Positions 16,595-25,082 of a stretch of 64,000 bases of DNA are shown here, one piece after another (position 1 is the stretch's first letter; every line of letters begins with the position of its first letter). The DNA comes from an uncultured Maribacter sp. (GTDB taxonomy: Bacteria > Bacteroidota > Bacteroidia > Flavobacteriales > Flavobacteriaceae). Location of the stretch: assembly GCA_947498505.1 (NCBI GenBank), contig CANMKG010000001.1, forward strand, positions 248,001 to 312,000, read 5' to 3'. The position numbers and the translations under genes are program-made. Under the pieces are notes generated by a model. The model was not told the origin of the DNA. It saw only the letters and a list, made by a program, of their open reading frames with translations, and did no database searches.

Positions 16595-16638
16595 ATATAA
16601 AAGAAATAGAGGCTAATTGGCCTCTATTTCTTTTATAT
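16595..16638. terminator. Long perfect terminator overlapping the HMA gene end
   Basis: A 19-bp perfect stem (16595-16613 with 16620-16638) and a six-base loop. The right arm encodes the last residues of the metal-binding protein (KEIEA), and the loop contains its stop. T-runs on both strands allow termination of both convergent genes. Confidence 0.88.
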
Positions 16639-16828
16639 TAAACCCCGCCTTTGTGACAGCATTTATCACGGCATTTTTGTCATCATCGTCTAAGTTTACC
16701 TCTAGAATTTTATCAGGATTTTCCGTATCAACTTTCCATAAATCAACATTTTCCAATTCATTTAAAGCAGGAGTAACCGATTTTATGCAATTTCCGCAGT
16801 TGATATTTGTTTTAAATTTTACAATCAT
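16613..16828 (-). CDS. Stand-alone heavy-metal-associated (HMA) domain protein, CopZ-like
   Basis: A 71-residue single HMA domain (ferredoxin-like fold) with the metal-binding pair CGNC in KTNINCGNCIKSV. The usual GMTCxxC context is replaced by NINCGNC, but both cysteines are kept. It follows the copper ATPase by five bases on the same strand, so it is probably a cytoplasmic copper chaperone feeding the pump or regulating it. Its stop codon lies in the loop of the terminator hairpin. Base composition matches the neighbours and no sign of transfer is seen. Confidence 0.88.
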   Translation of the reverse strand: MIVKFKTNINCGNCIKSVTPALNELENVDLWKVDTENPDKILEVNLDDDDKNAVINAVTKAGFNIKEIEAN

Positions 16829-16833
16829 ATTTT

Positions 16834-19068
16834 TTAATTAAATGTGTACTTTTTTAATCGTAAACTGTTTAGAATAACTGAAATAGAACTTAGTGCCATT
16901 GCGGCACCCGCTATCATAGGGTTTAAAAGAAAACCATTTATGGGATATAAAATTCCAGCAGCTATAGGTATTGCCACTATATTGTAAATAAAAGCCCAAA
17001 ATAGATTTTGCTTAATAGTTTTTAAAGTAGCTTTCGAAAGTTGAAGAGACTTTACAATTTGGTTTAAATTGGAGTTTGTTAAAGTTATACCTGAACTTTC
17101 TATGGCTATGTCTGTTCCATCACCCATGGCTATGCCAACATCTGCTTGTGCAAGGGCATGAGCGTCGTTGATTCCATCTCCAGCCATAGCAACCAAATGC
17201 CCTTTGTTTTGTAATTCTTTGATATAATTTCCTTTTTCATTTGGAAGAACATGCGCTTTAAAGTTTGTAATACCGACTTGGTTGGCCGTTGATTTTGCAG
17301 CTTCATATATATCTCCAGTTAACATGTGAACGTTTATACCAGATTTTTGAAGTTTTTGAATTGCATATTTTGCATTTGTCTTAATACTATCAGAGATTGC
17401 ATAAATAACTTTAACCCGCTTGTTTATACTAACAAATACCAAAGTTTTTCCTTCAGACTGTAATCTTTTGATATTTGATTTAAGCTCTTCAGGGATTTCT
17501 ACAGAATTATTATCCATTAACGTTTTGTTGCCAATGAAATACTGGTTGCCGTCGTAAATTCCGTTAGTTCCCATTCCAGTAATACTTTGAAATGATTGGG
17601 GATTGTCTACTTCAATTCCTTTATCTTTTAAGTATTCTACTATAGATAACGCAATAGGATGTTCTGATTGCGATTCTATTGCTAAAACTCCTTTTTGAAT
17701 AGCAACTATGTTGGCTTCTTTAACAGATAAAAAATCTGTTATTAAGGGTTTTCCATGAGTTATGGTTCCTGTTTTATCTAAAACCAAGGTGTCAATTTTA
17801 TAAGCTGTTTCTAATACTTGAGCATCTTTAATTAAAATTCCATTTTCTGCAGCTTTTCCAATACCAACTATTAGCGCAGTTGGTGTGGCAAGACCTAGAG
17901 CACATGGACATGCTATTATCAGCACCGTAATTACCGATACTATAGCGTGGGTTATTGGTGGTTCAGGACCAATAAATAACCAGATGAAAAAAGTGATGAG
18001 AGCAATTAAAAGAACAGCAGGGACAAATATTCCGGCTATTTTATCCGCAAGTTTTTGAATTTTGGGCTTTGAATTTTGGGCCTGTTTAACCAATTGTACA
18101 ATTTGAGATAATAGTGTATCCTTACCTACTTTTGTTGCAATTATTCGTAATGCGCCTTTCTGATTAATAGTACCAGCGTAAACAAGATTTCCTTTAGTTT
18201 TTTCAACTGGAATAGGTTCTCCAGTAATCATACTTTCATCAATAAAAGAAATACCTTTTTTTACTTTTCCATCTACTGGAATTTTATCTCCTGGTTTAAT
18301 TATGATTAGCTCACTTGTTACAATTTCATCAGTTGCAATAGTCAGTTCCTCTCCGTTTCTTATAACTGTAATTTCTTTTGGAGTTAGCCCCATTAGTTTT
18401 TGAATAGCACTAGAGGTTTTGCTTTTTGCTTTTTCTTCAAAGAATCTGCCCAAGAGGATAAAAGTTATAATAATTACCGCAGATTCGTAATATACATGCG
18501 GTGCGATACCTTTATTTAAAAAGTATTCAGGGTAAACTGTATTAAAAACACTAAACAAAAAAGCAACTCCAGTACTTAAGGCTACAAGGGTATCCATGTT
18601 GGCATTCAAAAATGTTAGCTTTTTAAACGCATTTACATAAAACTCAGAACCACTCCACAAAATAACAGGAATAGATAATACTAGTAACAACCAGTTTTGA
18701 AAAGGAAACTGACCCATTAAAAACATTGAAATAACGAAAACAGGTGTAGAAAAAATTACCGCAATTACCAATTTACGCTTTAAGGAAGTGAGTCTTTTTT
18801 GTTCCAAAACCTCAAAGTTATTAGTGATTTCAGAAGTATCACCAGTGATAATAGTATATCCTATGTTTTTTGCTTTTTCCCCAATACGTTGCAAGGATGT
18901 TTTAGAAGAATCGTATTCTAAAATGATAGAATTATTAGGATAATTTACTTGAGCTTTTTTTACGCCAGATTCCTTACTAAGGTGTTTTTCTAAGCTTAAA
19001 GCACAAGCGGTACAGGTCATTCCGGAGACCTTATAATTTGTAGTTTGATATATTTTTTCCGTACTCAT
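16834..19068 (-). CDS. copA: Copper-translocating P1B-type ATPase
   Basis: A 744-residue heavy-metal P-type ATPase. An N-terminal HMA domain carries GMTCTAC (residues 16-22). The membrane part has about eight helices, with the ion-site CPC motif (CPCALGLATP, near 386). The actuator has the TGE loop (MITGEPIPVEK, near 284), the phosphorylated aspartate is in DKTGT (near 431), and the hinge has GDGINDAHAL (near 629). The CPC and the late NS segments match Cu(I) export ATPases (P1B-1). It exports copper from the cytoplasm, and the HMA protein is directly downstream. I see no CueR-like regulator nearby. Confidence 0.94.
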   Translation of the reverse strand: MSTEKIYQTTNYKVSGMTCTACALSLEKHLSKESGVKKAQVNYPNNSIILEYDSSKTSLQRIGEKAKNIGYTIITGDTSEITNNFEVLEQKRLTSLKRKLVIAVIFSTPVFVISMFLMGQFPFQNWLLLVLSIPVILWSGSEFYVNAFKKLTFLNANMDTLVALSTGVAFLFSVFNTVYPEYFLNKGIAPHVYYESAVIIITFILLGRFFEEKAKSKTSSAIQKLMGLTPKEITVIRNGEELTIATDEIVTSELIIIKPGDKIPVDGKVKKGISFIDESMITGEPIPVEKTKGNLVYAGTINQKGALRIIATKVGKDTLLSQIVQLVKQAQNSKPKIQKLADKIAGIFVPAVLLIALITFFIWLFIGPEPPITHAIVSVITVLIIACPCALGLATPTALIVGIGKAAENGILIKDAQVLETAYKIDTLVLDKTGTITHGKPLITDFLSVKEANIVAIQKGVLAIESQSEHPIALSIVEYLKDKGIEVDNPQSFQSITGMGTNGIYDGNQYFIGNKTLMDNNSVEIPEELKSNIKRLQSEGKTLVFVSINKRVKVIYAISDSIKTNAKYAIQKLQKSGINVHMLTGDIYEAAKSTANQVGITNFKAHVLPNEKGNYIKELQNKGHLVAMAGDGINDAHALAQADVGIAMGDGTDIAIESSGITLTNSNLNQIVKSLQLSKATLKTIKQNLFWAFIYNIVAIPIAAGILYPINGFLLNPMIAGAAMALSSISVILNSLRLKKYTFN

Positions 19069-19151
19069 AAGTCTAACTACAAAGTACGTAATAAGAAATG
19101 TGAAATTTAGTTAACGAACAATTATTTGTGGCAAATAGTTCTATTGATTTT

Positions 19152-19523
19152 TTATACGTGTTGATCTATTAGTATAAGGTTTCCATCAGGGTCAGTGACC
19201 ATTATACTTGCAGGACCTTTTGTTGAGGTATCCGCTTCACTGGTTAAAGGAATGTTTTTTGACTTTAATTGTTCTTGAATTTCTCTTACGTCATCAAATT
19301 CTGAGAGAGCGTTGGCATTGGCATCCCAGCCTGGATTAAACGTTAGAATATTGTTTTCGAACATTCCCTGAAATAACCCAACAAGTGAGTCTTCGTTTTT
19401 CATTATTATGTAGTTTTTTTCGATATCTCCCGCAAACAGGGAAAATCCTAAGCTTTCATAAAAGGTTTTTGAAGCAACAATATCTTTTACGGCAAGGCTA
19501 ACTGAAAAAGCTCCTAATTTCAT
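19152..19523 (-). CDS. VOC family protein (glyoxalase superfamily)
   Basis: About 123 residues from the ATG at 19523 (MKLGAFSVSLAVKDI), preferred over an ATG nine codons upstream that adds an unrelated MKCHLKTNT stretch. One VOC unit is clear: SVSLAVKDIVASKTFYESLG, MKNEDSLVGLFQGMFENNIL and PASIMVTDPDGNLILIDQHV at the end. Members bind or modify small molecules. The ligand is unknown and no cluster context helps. Confidence 0.85.
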   Translation of the reverse strand: MKLGAFSVSLAVKDIVASKTFYESLGFSLFAGDIEKNYIIMKNEDSLVGLFQGMFENNILTFNPGWDANANALSEFDDVREIQEQLKSKNIPLTSEADTSTKGPASIMVTDPDGNLILIDQHV

Positions 19524-19609
19524 AGTATTTGTTTTTAAATGACACTTCATGTTTTAAGTATCACAAAAGTTACTATTTTTTAGGGTATTAGCTTTGGTGT
19601 CGGGTAATT

Positions 19610-20392
19610 TTATCTCTTTTTTCTGTTTAAAACTTTATACTCTTCATAGCATCCGCTTATGGCATCAAGTATTTGAAGGTCGTTCGCAGTTTTAATAAAG
19701 GATTTTGAATAGTTACAGTTGTTTAAAATATCTTCTAAATCAATTTTTTCCAGTTGAAGTAATTCAGTAAGTATTTCTCTATCAAATTTGGAAGCTAATA
19801 AATCTCTAATATTATCGTCCTCCTTCATTTCTTTTAGTTTACGCATTTGTTTAGGCTTTTTGCCAAAAAGGTTGCGCAATAAGTCCGCAGGATTCAAAAT
19901 TGCACCCAATACTTTAGTAACAGCACTTGGATTTTTACTACCTGCTTCATAGCCTACAGATAGTCCGGAAATACTATATTGAAAAGCATTATTTATAGGT
20001 AGGTTTTTTACATCTATTTCTAAATACCCAGTGAGTTGGTAAGGTTTAACAATAACCTCTTCCAAGGCATATGCCAATTCGGTTAATGCGATTTTTGTTC
20101 CTTTAAACTTAAACATATCGTTTGTTACCCTTACTTTTTGAGACTTGAAACCTAAATAGGAAAAGTAAAGGGTGTCGTTAACTGAAGCAGTAATGGAAAA
20201 TTCCCCTTTTTGATTGGTTATTGTACCCTGTATTTTGTTCAGGTTTACAATATGAACACTCTCCATAGGAGCACTTGTTTGCGCATTAATTACTAAAGCA
20301 CTAATTTCTTTTTCTACAGGAGGTTTTGGTGTTTCTTGAGCAAAACCAATAAAATTTATAAGGCAAAAAAATGTTATAATGTGCTTTTTCAT
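19610..20392 (-). CDS. Exported protein with carboxypeptidase-regulatory-like domain
   Basis: A 260-residue protein with a signal ending IGFAQ, then a carboxypeptidase-like beta-sandwich at about 28-110 (ISALVINAQTSAPMESVHIV, GTITNQKGEFSITASVNDTL, YFSYLGFKSQKVRV). This domain is common at the front of TonB receptors but here has no plug or barrel. The C-terminal half is charged and helical (KKPKQMRKLKEMKEDDNIRD) and I do not recognise it. It probably stays in the periplasm or at the outer membrane. The function is unknown. Confidence 0.75.
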   Translation of the reverse strand: MKKHIITFFCLINFIGFAQETPKPPVEKEISALVINAQTSAPMESVHIVNLNKIQGTITNQKGEFSITASVNDTLYFSYLGFKSQKVRVTNDMFKFKGTKIALTELAYALEEVIVKPYQLTGYLEIDVKNLPINNAFQYSISGLSVGYEAGSKNPSAVTKVLGAILNPADLLRNLFGKKPKQMRKLKEMKEDDNIRDLLASKFDREILTELLQLEKIDLEDILNNCNYSKSFIKTANDLQILDAISGCYEEYKVLNRKKR

Positions 20393-20429
20393 AAAATCTG
20401 GAATGAAAATCTAAAGTACAAACAAAATA

Positions 20430-20455
20430 AAAAAATACGCCGAAGCGTATTTTTT
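20430..20455 (-). terminator. Terminator of the DEAD-box helicase gene with a cUUCGg tetraloop
   Basis: AAAAAATACGC (20430-20440) and GCGTATTTTTT (20445-20455). Read on the minus strand, the loop is TTCG closed by C and G, an exceptionally stable tetraloop, followed by a T-run. It ends the helicase transcript. Confidence 0.9.
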
Positions 20456-20469
20456 TAATATACAATTAA

Positions 20470-22245
20470 CTAAAAGAAGTCACTATTTCTTCTTTTGCTT
20501 CTTCTTTTTCCAGAATTATTGTTTTGAGAAGAGCTAGAATAGGAATCTTTTCTGCGACCACCGCTGTTTCTTCCTTTTCCTCTGTCTCTACTACGCCCTC
20601 TATCTCTTCCACCGCGTCTTCCACCGCCGCCAGGATTTTTAGAAACTTCAACATTTACAAAACGACCATCTACTTTAAAATCGGTAAAAGTTTTTAAAAC
20701 GGTGTCTGTATTTTCTGCTTCAGTATTGAAAAAAGAGAAACTTTCTTTTACATCTACTTTATAAACATCTTCTTTACCCAAACCTACAGTGTCGCGAATA
20801 AAGTCTTTAAGAGACATCCAGTCATAACCATCTTTTTCACCAACATTTACAAAGTACCTTACGGATCCACTCGTTGGGGCATCGCCTCGGTTATTTCTAC
20901 TTCTGTCTCTATCTCCACCATCTGATGAATTAAGATCTTTGGCTTTGTTGTAATAGTTGTAAAAACGGGTGAACTCTACTGAAACAATTTTTTTAATCAG
21001 TTCTTCACGGTCAATACCTTGAAAAACGTCATTAATGGCTGGCAAAAAGCTTTCAACTTCTTCATTAATCTCAGTGTCTTTTATCTTGTTTGCCAAGTGG
21101 TAAAGCTGAATTTCACAGATTTCCATTCCTGTTGGAATGTTTTTCTTAATGAAATCAGTTTTTATTTTATTTTCAATTGCTTTTATTTTTCTAAGTTCAC
21201 TACGCGTAACAATTACCATAGAGATACCTGACTTTCCTGCTCTACCTGTTCTACCACTACGGTGGGTATAGGTTTCTATCTCATCTGGCAATTGATAGTT
21301 AATTACATGAGTAATATTATCCACATCTATACCACGTGCAGCCACATCTGTAGCAACTAACATTTGAATTTGGTTTTTTCTGAAGGAGTTCATTACCAAA
21401 TCACGCTGATTTTGACTTAAATCACCATGTAATGCGCCAGCACTGTAACCATCCTCAATAAGTTTTTCTGCAACACGTTGTGTATCTCTTTTTGTTCTAC
21501 AAAATACTACAGAAAAAATATCAGGATTAGTATCTGCAAGTCGTTTTAAAGCAGGATAACGGTCTCTACCACCTACAACATAATATTCATGTTGTACAGT
21601 TGAAGCTCCAGAGTTTTTATGCCCAACGGTAATTTCTTGCGGAGAGTGCATAAATTTTTTGGCGATAATAGATACTTCTCTAGGCATTGTTGCAGAAAAT
21701 AACCAAGTAGATTTTTCATCAGGAGTGTTAGATAAAATATCTTTAATATCTTCAAAGAAGCCCATGTTAAGCATTTCATCAGCTTCATCTAAAATGCAAT
21801 AATCTATTTTAGATATGTTTACCATTCCTCGGTTAATCATATCTTTCATACGACCTGGAGTTGCAACAACAATTTGCGCACCTCTTTTTATTTGTCTTGC
21901 TTGTTCAGTAATACTAGCACCACCATAAATAGCTACTACGTTAAGGTTTTTCTCATATTTTGAGTATGACTTTAACTCGTTGGTGATTTGTAAACACAAT
22001 TCACGTGTTGGTGATAAAATAAGACCTTGCGTAGTTCTACTATCAGTATCAATTTTTTGAATTAGAGGAAAACCAAATGCGGCTGTTTTTCCAGTACCTG
22101 TTTGTGCTAAGGCAACTAAATCGGTTTCGCTTTCCAGTAGAATAGGAATAGCTTTTTCTTGAACTTCAGAAGGGGATTCAAATCCCATGTCATTAACGGC
22201 GTCCAATAAGGATTTTTGCAACCCTAGTGCTTCAAATTTTGTCAT
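20470..22245 (-). CDS. deaD: DEAD-box RNA helicase, DeaD/CsdA-like
   Basis: A 591-residue ATP-dependent RNA helicase. The core has AQTGTGKTAA (motif I, near 45), SPTRELCL (Ia), TPGRMKD (Ib), DEAD (near 152), SAT (III), ATDVAARGIDVDN and HRSGRTGRAG (V and VI, to about 335). A DbpA-type RNA-binding fold follows near 465-535 (VRYFVNVGEKDGYDWMSLKD), then a glycine/arginine/serine-rich disordered tail (GGRRGGRDRGRSRDRGKGR). It is expected to help ribosome assembly and mRNA unfolding, and such genes are often cold-induced. A leader of about 100 bases with a hairpin precedes it. Confidence 0.93.
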   Translation of the reverse strand: MTKFEALGLQKSLLDAVNDMGFESPSEVQEKAIPILLESETDLVALAQTGTGKTAAFGFPLIQKIDTDSRTTQGLILSPTRELCLQITNELKSYSKYEKNLNVVAIYGGASITEQARQIKRGAQIVVATPGRMKDMINRGMVNISKIDYCILDEADEMLNMGFFEDIKDILSNTPDEKSTWLFSATMPREVSIIAKKFMHSPQEITVGHKNSGASTVQHEYYVVGGRDRYPALKRLADTNPDIFSVVFCRTKRDTQRVAEKLIEDGYSAGALHGDLSQNQRDLVMNSFRKNQIQMLVATDVAARGIDVDNITHVINYQLPDEIETYTHRSGRTGRAGKSGISMVIVTRSELRKIKAIENKIKTDFIKKNIPTGMEICEIQLYHLANKIKDTEINEEVESFLPAINDVFQGIDREELIKKIVSVEFTRFYNYYNKAKDLNSSDGGDRDRSRNNRGDAPTSGSVRYFVNVGEKDGYDWMSLKDFIRDTVGLGKEDVYKVDVKESFSFFNTEAENTDTVLKTFTDFKVDGRFVNVEVSKNPGGGGRRGGRDRGRSRDRGKGRNSGGRRKDSYSSSSQNNNSGKRRSKRRNSDFF

Positions 22246-22258
22246 AATATGTTATTGT

Positions 22259-22362
22259 TAATCGCAAATATGTATGTTACACAGAGCGATTATCGATTAT
22301 AACCTATCATTCTCATCGTAACACATGCTATACCAGCGGCATTAATTAAAGCTGCAAAGGTA
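22259..22362 (-). promoter_or_regulatory. Promoter -7 element and structured 5' leader of the DEAD-box helicase gene
   Basis: TACCTTTG (minus strand, 22362-22355) matches TAnnTTTG, placing transcription start about 100 bases before the gene. Within the leader TAATCGC (22292-22286 on the minus strand) pairs with GCGATTA (22265-22259), a seven-base stem 13 bases before the start codon. A long, foldable leader fits cold-regulated expression, but that is inference. Confidence 0.5.
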
Positions 22363-22382
22363 CATTTATTTATTTTAGTAAG

Positions 22383-22961
22383 TTAAAAGAGTTTTTGAAG
22401 GTGACTTATGAGCTTTTTAGTAGCAATTCCTCTGTGACTTATATCGTTTTTAACTTGCAAAGGTAGTTCAGCAAAAGTTTGTTTATATCCCTTAGGTTTA
22501 AATATGGGGTCATAACCAAATCCTTTTTGTCCATGCTTATGAGTTGTGATTTCTCCTTCAACAATTCCTTCAAAAAATAAAGATTCATTATTTAGGTTTA
22601 AGGCTATAACGGTTTGAAATTTAGCCGTTCTGTCTTTTTTTGAATCTAATTCTGATAACAACTTTGTCATATTGTCTTCAGAACTTTTTTGTTCTCCAGC
22701 GTATCGGGCAGAAAATACGCCTGGTGCGCCATTTAGAGCATTGACTAATAATCCAGTATCGTCAGCAAAACATGGTAGGTTGTATTTTTGAGTAACATAG
22801 TCCGCCTTTAATTTTGCATTACCTTCTAAGGTATTTGAAGTTTCTGGTATATCTTCCAAACACCCAATGTCAGTTAACGAAACTAGGCTAATTTGAGGTG
22901 GTATCAAGGCTTGTACCTCTTTTAACTTATTATTGTTGTGTGTTGCAAAAACTAGTTTCAT
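22383..22961 (-). CDS. rdgB: XTP/dITP pyrophosphatase (RdgB/HAM1)
   Basis: A 192-residue HAM1 protein of normal length. It has the N-terminal MKLVFATHNNNKLKEVQALI, the metal-binding FADDTGLLVNALNGAPGVFS (about 66-85) and SARYAGEQ, then the late GYDPIFKPKGYKQTFAELP and KNDISHRGIA. It hydrolyses non-standard purine triphosphates (XTP, ITP, dITP) to monophosphate and pyrophosphate, preventing their incorporation. It lies upstream of the helicase gene on the same strand, whose putative -7 element lies 20 bases beyond its stop. Confidence 0.95.
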   Translation of the reverse strand: MKLVFATHNNNKLKEVQALIPPQISLVSLTDIGCLEDIPETSNTLEGNAKLKADYVTQKYNLPCFADDTGLLVNALNGAPGVFSARYAGEQKSSEDNMTKLLSELDSKKDRTAKFQTVIALNLNNESLFFEGIVEGEITTHKHGQKGFGYDPIFKPKGYKQTFAELPLQVKNDISHRGIATKKLISHLQKLF

Positions 22962-23020
22962 TAAAATGTTTTAAGATGTTTACATTTGTTTAAAAGGTTT
23001 CAAAAATAAACATTAATTAT

Positions 23021-23473
23021 ATGGAGTTAAAAATACCGCCGGTTTTGGTTATTGCTATTTTTGGAGTGCTTATTTATCTTTTGGCAACTTTTTCACCCTT
23101 TGGATATTTTGATTTTTTTGGAAGACGAGAGTTACTGTTTTTTCTTGGTGCTTTAGGGATTTTAATTACCGGAAGTTCTATTTTTCAGTTTGTAAAATCA
23201 AAAACTACGGTTGACCCTGGAAACCCTAGTAAGGCTTCAAGCTTAGTTACCAGTGGAATGTATAAATATTCTAGAAACCCTATGTATTTGGCAATGCTAT
23301 TACTGTTAACTGTATGGGTTTTGCATTTAGGAAATGCCTTTAACGCATTGTTTTTGGCTGGTTTTGTCAAGTATATGACTAAATTTCAAATACTTCCAGA
23401 AGAAGAAGCTCTAAAAAAGACTTTTGGTAAAGAGTATACAAAGTATTGCGCTGCGGTTAGAAGATGGTTTTAA
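23021..23473 (+). CDS. Isoprenylcysteine carboxyl methyltransferase-like membrane protein
   Basis: A 150-residue membrane protein with four hydrophobic segments (about 7-25, 37-54, 85-105 and a half-length one before 120). The family signature is near the middle: VTSGMYKYSRNPMYLAMLL, followed by the C-terminal EEEALKKTFGKEYTKYCAAV, as in ICMT/PEMT/NnrU-type methyltransferases. It could methylate a lipid or small molecule with SAM. The substrate is unknown in bacteria. It stands alone between rdgB and the SatD-like pair. Confidence 0.82.
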   Translation: MELKIPPVLVIAIFGVLIYLLATFSPFGYFDFFGRRELLFFLGALGILITGSSIFQFVKSKTTVDPGNPSKASSLVTSGMYKYSRNPMYLAMLLLLTVWVLHLGNAFNALFLAGFVKYMTKFQILPEEEALKKTFGKEYTKYCAAVRRWF

Positions 23474-23552
23474 TATTAGTTATTTGGCTTATAATAACAA
23501 ATATTAGTTTTTTTGCTTATATTTTATTATATTAGCTTTTTAACTTATAATT

Positions 23553-24164
23553 ATGATAGCAGTATTAACAGGAGATATTGTAAAATCTAGTAGCGCAGAC
23601 ACTTTTATATGGGTAGATATATTGAAGCAATATTTTTCAACTCTAGGGAACACTCCAACGGAATGGGATATTTATAGAGGAGATGAATTTCAGTTAAAAA
23701 TATCACCCGAAAATGCACTGCTAGTAGCTATAAAAATAAAAGCCTTAATAAAATCAGTAGAAGGTTTGGATGTTCGGATTGCAATAGGTTTGGGAGAAGA
23801 AACTTATGTGGGTGAGGGTATAAGCGAATCAAACGGAAGTGCATATAGTCGTTCTGGTAGAGATTTTGAAACTTTAAAAGGGTTAAAGCATAATTTAGTA
23901 GTTGCAACATCAAGTACAGTCTACAATAATACCCTAAATTTAATGCTTAAATTGGCGTTAAACTTTATGGATAATTGGAGCGTGGTTTCAGCGGAGATAA
24001 CAACAATTGTCTTAAACAATCCAGATTGGTCGCAAGAGAAAATTGCTGAAGAATTAGGGGTGAAGCAATCAGCCGTAAGTCAACGAAAAAAAAGGGCAAG
24101 GCTTCATTTGGTTTTAGAGCTTTTAAAATATTACAAGAACACATATAAAAAGGCATCAGAATGA
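23553..24164 (+). CDS. SatD-like protein: cyclase-fold-like domain plus helix-turn-helix
   Basis: A 203-residue cytoplasmic protein. The first 130 residues (AVLTGDIVKSS at 3-13, IYRGDEFQL at 41-49, VRIAIGLGE near 74, GSAYSRSGRDFE near 91) follow the order of motifs in class III nucleotide cyclases and GGDEF domains: an Asp after strand one, a GD-type hairpin, an RIGIG-like strand and an xxSGR segment. Residues 150-178 form a clear helix-turn-helix (WSQEKIAEELGVKQSAVSQR). Together these match the SatD family, first seen in a streptococcal acid-tolerance operon. The start codon of the DUF3307 gene overlaps its stop. DNA binding is likely. Nucleotide binding is an inference from motif order only. 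Confidence 0.75.
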   Translation: MIAVLTGDIVKSSSADTFIWVDILKQYFSTLGNTPTEWDIYRGDEFQLKISPENALLVAIKIKALIKSVEGLDVRIAIGLGEETYVGEGISESNGSAYSRSGRDFETLKGLKHNLVVATSSTVYNNTLNLMLKLALNFMDNWSVVSAEITTIVLNNPDWSQEKIAEELGVKQSAVSQRKKRARLHLVLELLKYYKNTYKKASE

Positions 24165-24868
24165 TATTGTTTACAAAATTATTTTTAGCGCATTTAATAG
24201 GCGATTTTGTTTTGCAACCATCAAAATGGGTAATTCATAAAGAGGCAAATAAGGCTGCATCAAAATACCTATATGTTCATGTTTGCATACATTTTTTGGT
24301 TACAATGTTATTGTTATGGGATTTAAGCAGTTGGAAACTAGCACTAATAATTACCATTTCGCATTATGTGATAGACGTGGTAAAGCTATATTCAACACCC
24401 TTATTTAAAAATAAGAGTATTCCGTTTTTTATAGACCAATTATTGCATGTTGCAGTGTTATTTGGAGTAGCCTATTATGGTAACTTTTTTAATCATGTTG
24501 TGGATTTATTTCAAAACTTAAACTGGGTATTAGTTACCGCTGTGGTTTTTGTCAGCTTTCCTGCAACCATTATTATGGAGAAGTTATTGGAAAATATGTC
24601 CAATCAAATACCAGTAGACCACAAATCTCTGCCTAATGCAGGTAAGTATATTGGAATGATTGAACGGTTGTTTGTTCTACTTTTTATAATTATTGGAAGA
24701 TGGGAGGTTATTGGGTTATTAATAACGGCAAAATCGGTTTTTAGATTTAACGACTTAAAAGAAAGTAATAACCGAAAACTTACGGAATACATTTTAATAG
24801 GGACTTTATTAAGTTTTGGAATAGCTATTCTCACGGGATTAATTTACTTAAACTTAATCCAAGCTTAA
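24161..24868 (+). CDS. DUF3307 membrane protein
   Basis: A 235-residue protein with about six membrane segments. Conserved polar residues lie in or near them: LAHLIGDFVLQPSKWVIHKE at the start, YVHVCIHFLVTMLLLW, and ISHYVIDVVKLYS with His and Asp, followed by FFIDQLLHVAV. This repeated H/D pattern in the membrane suggests metal or proton chemistry, which is only inferred. The ATG lies inside the TGA of the SatD-like gene (ATGA), so translation of the two is coupled. The pairing with a SatD-like protein points to a shared job that is not established here. Confidence 0.82.
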   Translation: MILFTKLFLAHLIGDFVLQPSKWVIHKEANKAASKYLYVHVCIHFLVTMLLLWDLSSWKLALIITISHYVIDVVKLYSTPLFKNKSIPFFIDQLLHVAVLFGVAYYGNFFNHVVDLFQNLNWVLVTAVVFVSFPATIIMEKLLENMSNQIPVDHKSLPNAGKYIGMIERLFVLLFIIIGRWEVIGLLITAKSVFRFNDLKESNNRKLTEYILIGTLLSFGIAILTGLIYLNLIQA

Positions 24869-25082
24869 TTTCTAGTTTTTTAGATAGAAGAATAGCAGCA
24901 TAAAGTCGTTTTTCTTGTCATTTTTTTAAAAATTTAATTCAAGCACGCCTCTTTTTGTTTTATTTTTTTAATACACCCTCTGAGATTAAATTAATAGTTA
25001 TTTTTATGGCTTATTTTTGTTGAAAATAGAAGAAAAATGCGAGGGTATTTTTCAATAAACTACAAGTTTAAAAGTAATTAAG

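Noticed and set aside
20466-20654. Glutamate/alanine/valine-rich frame overlapping the DEAD-box gene end
   Set aside because: It is the same-strand shifted frame of the repetitive glycine/arginine/serine tail.
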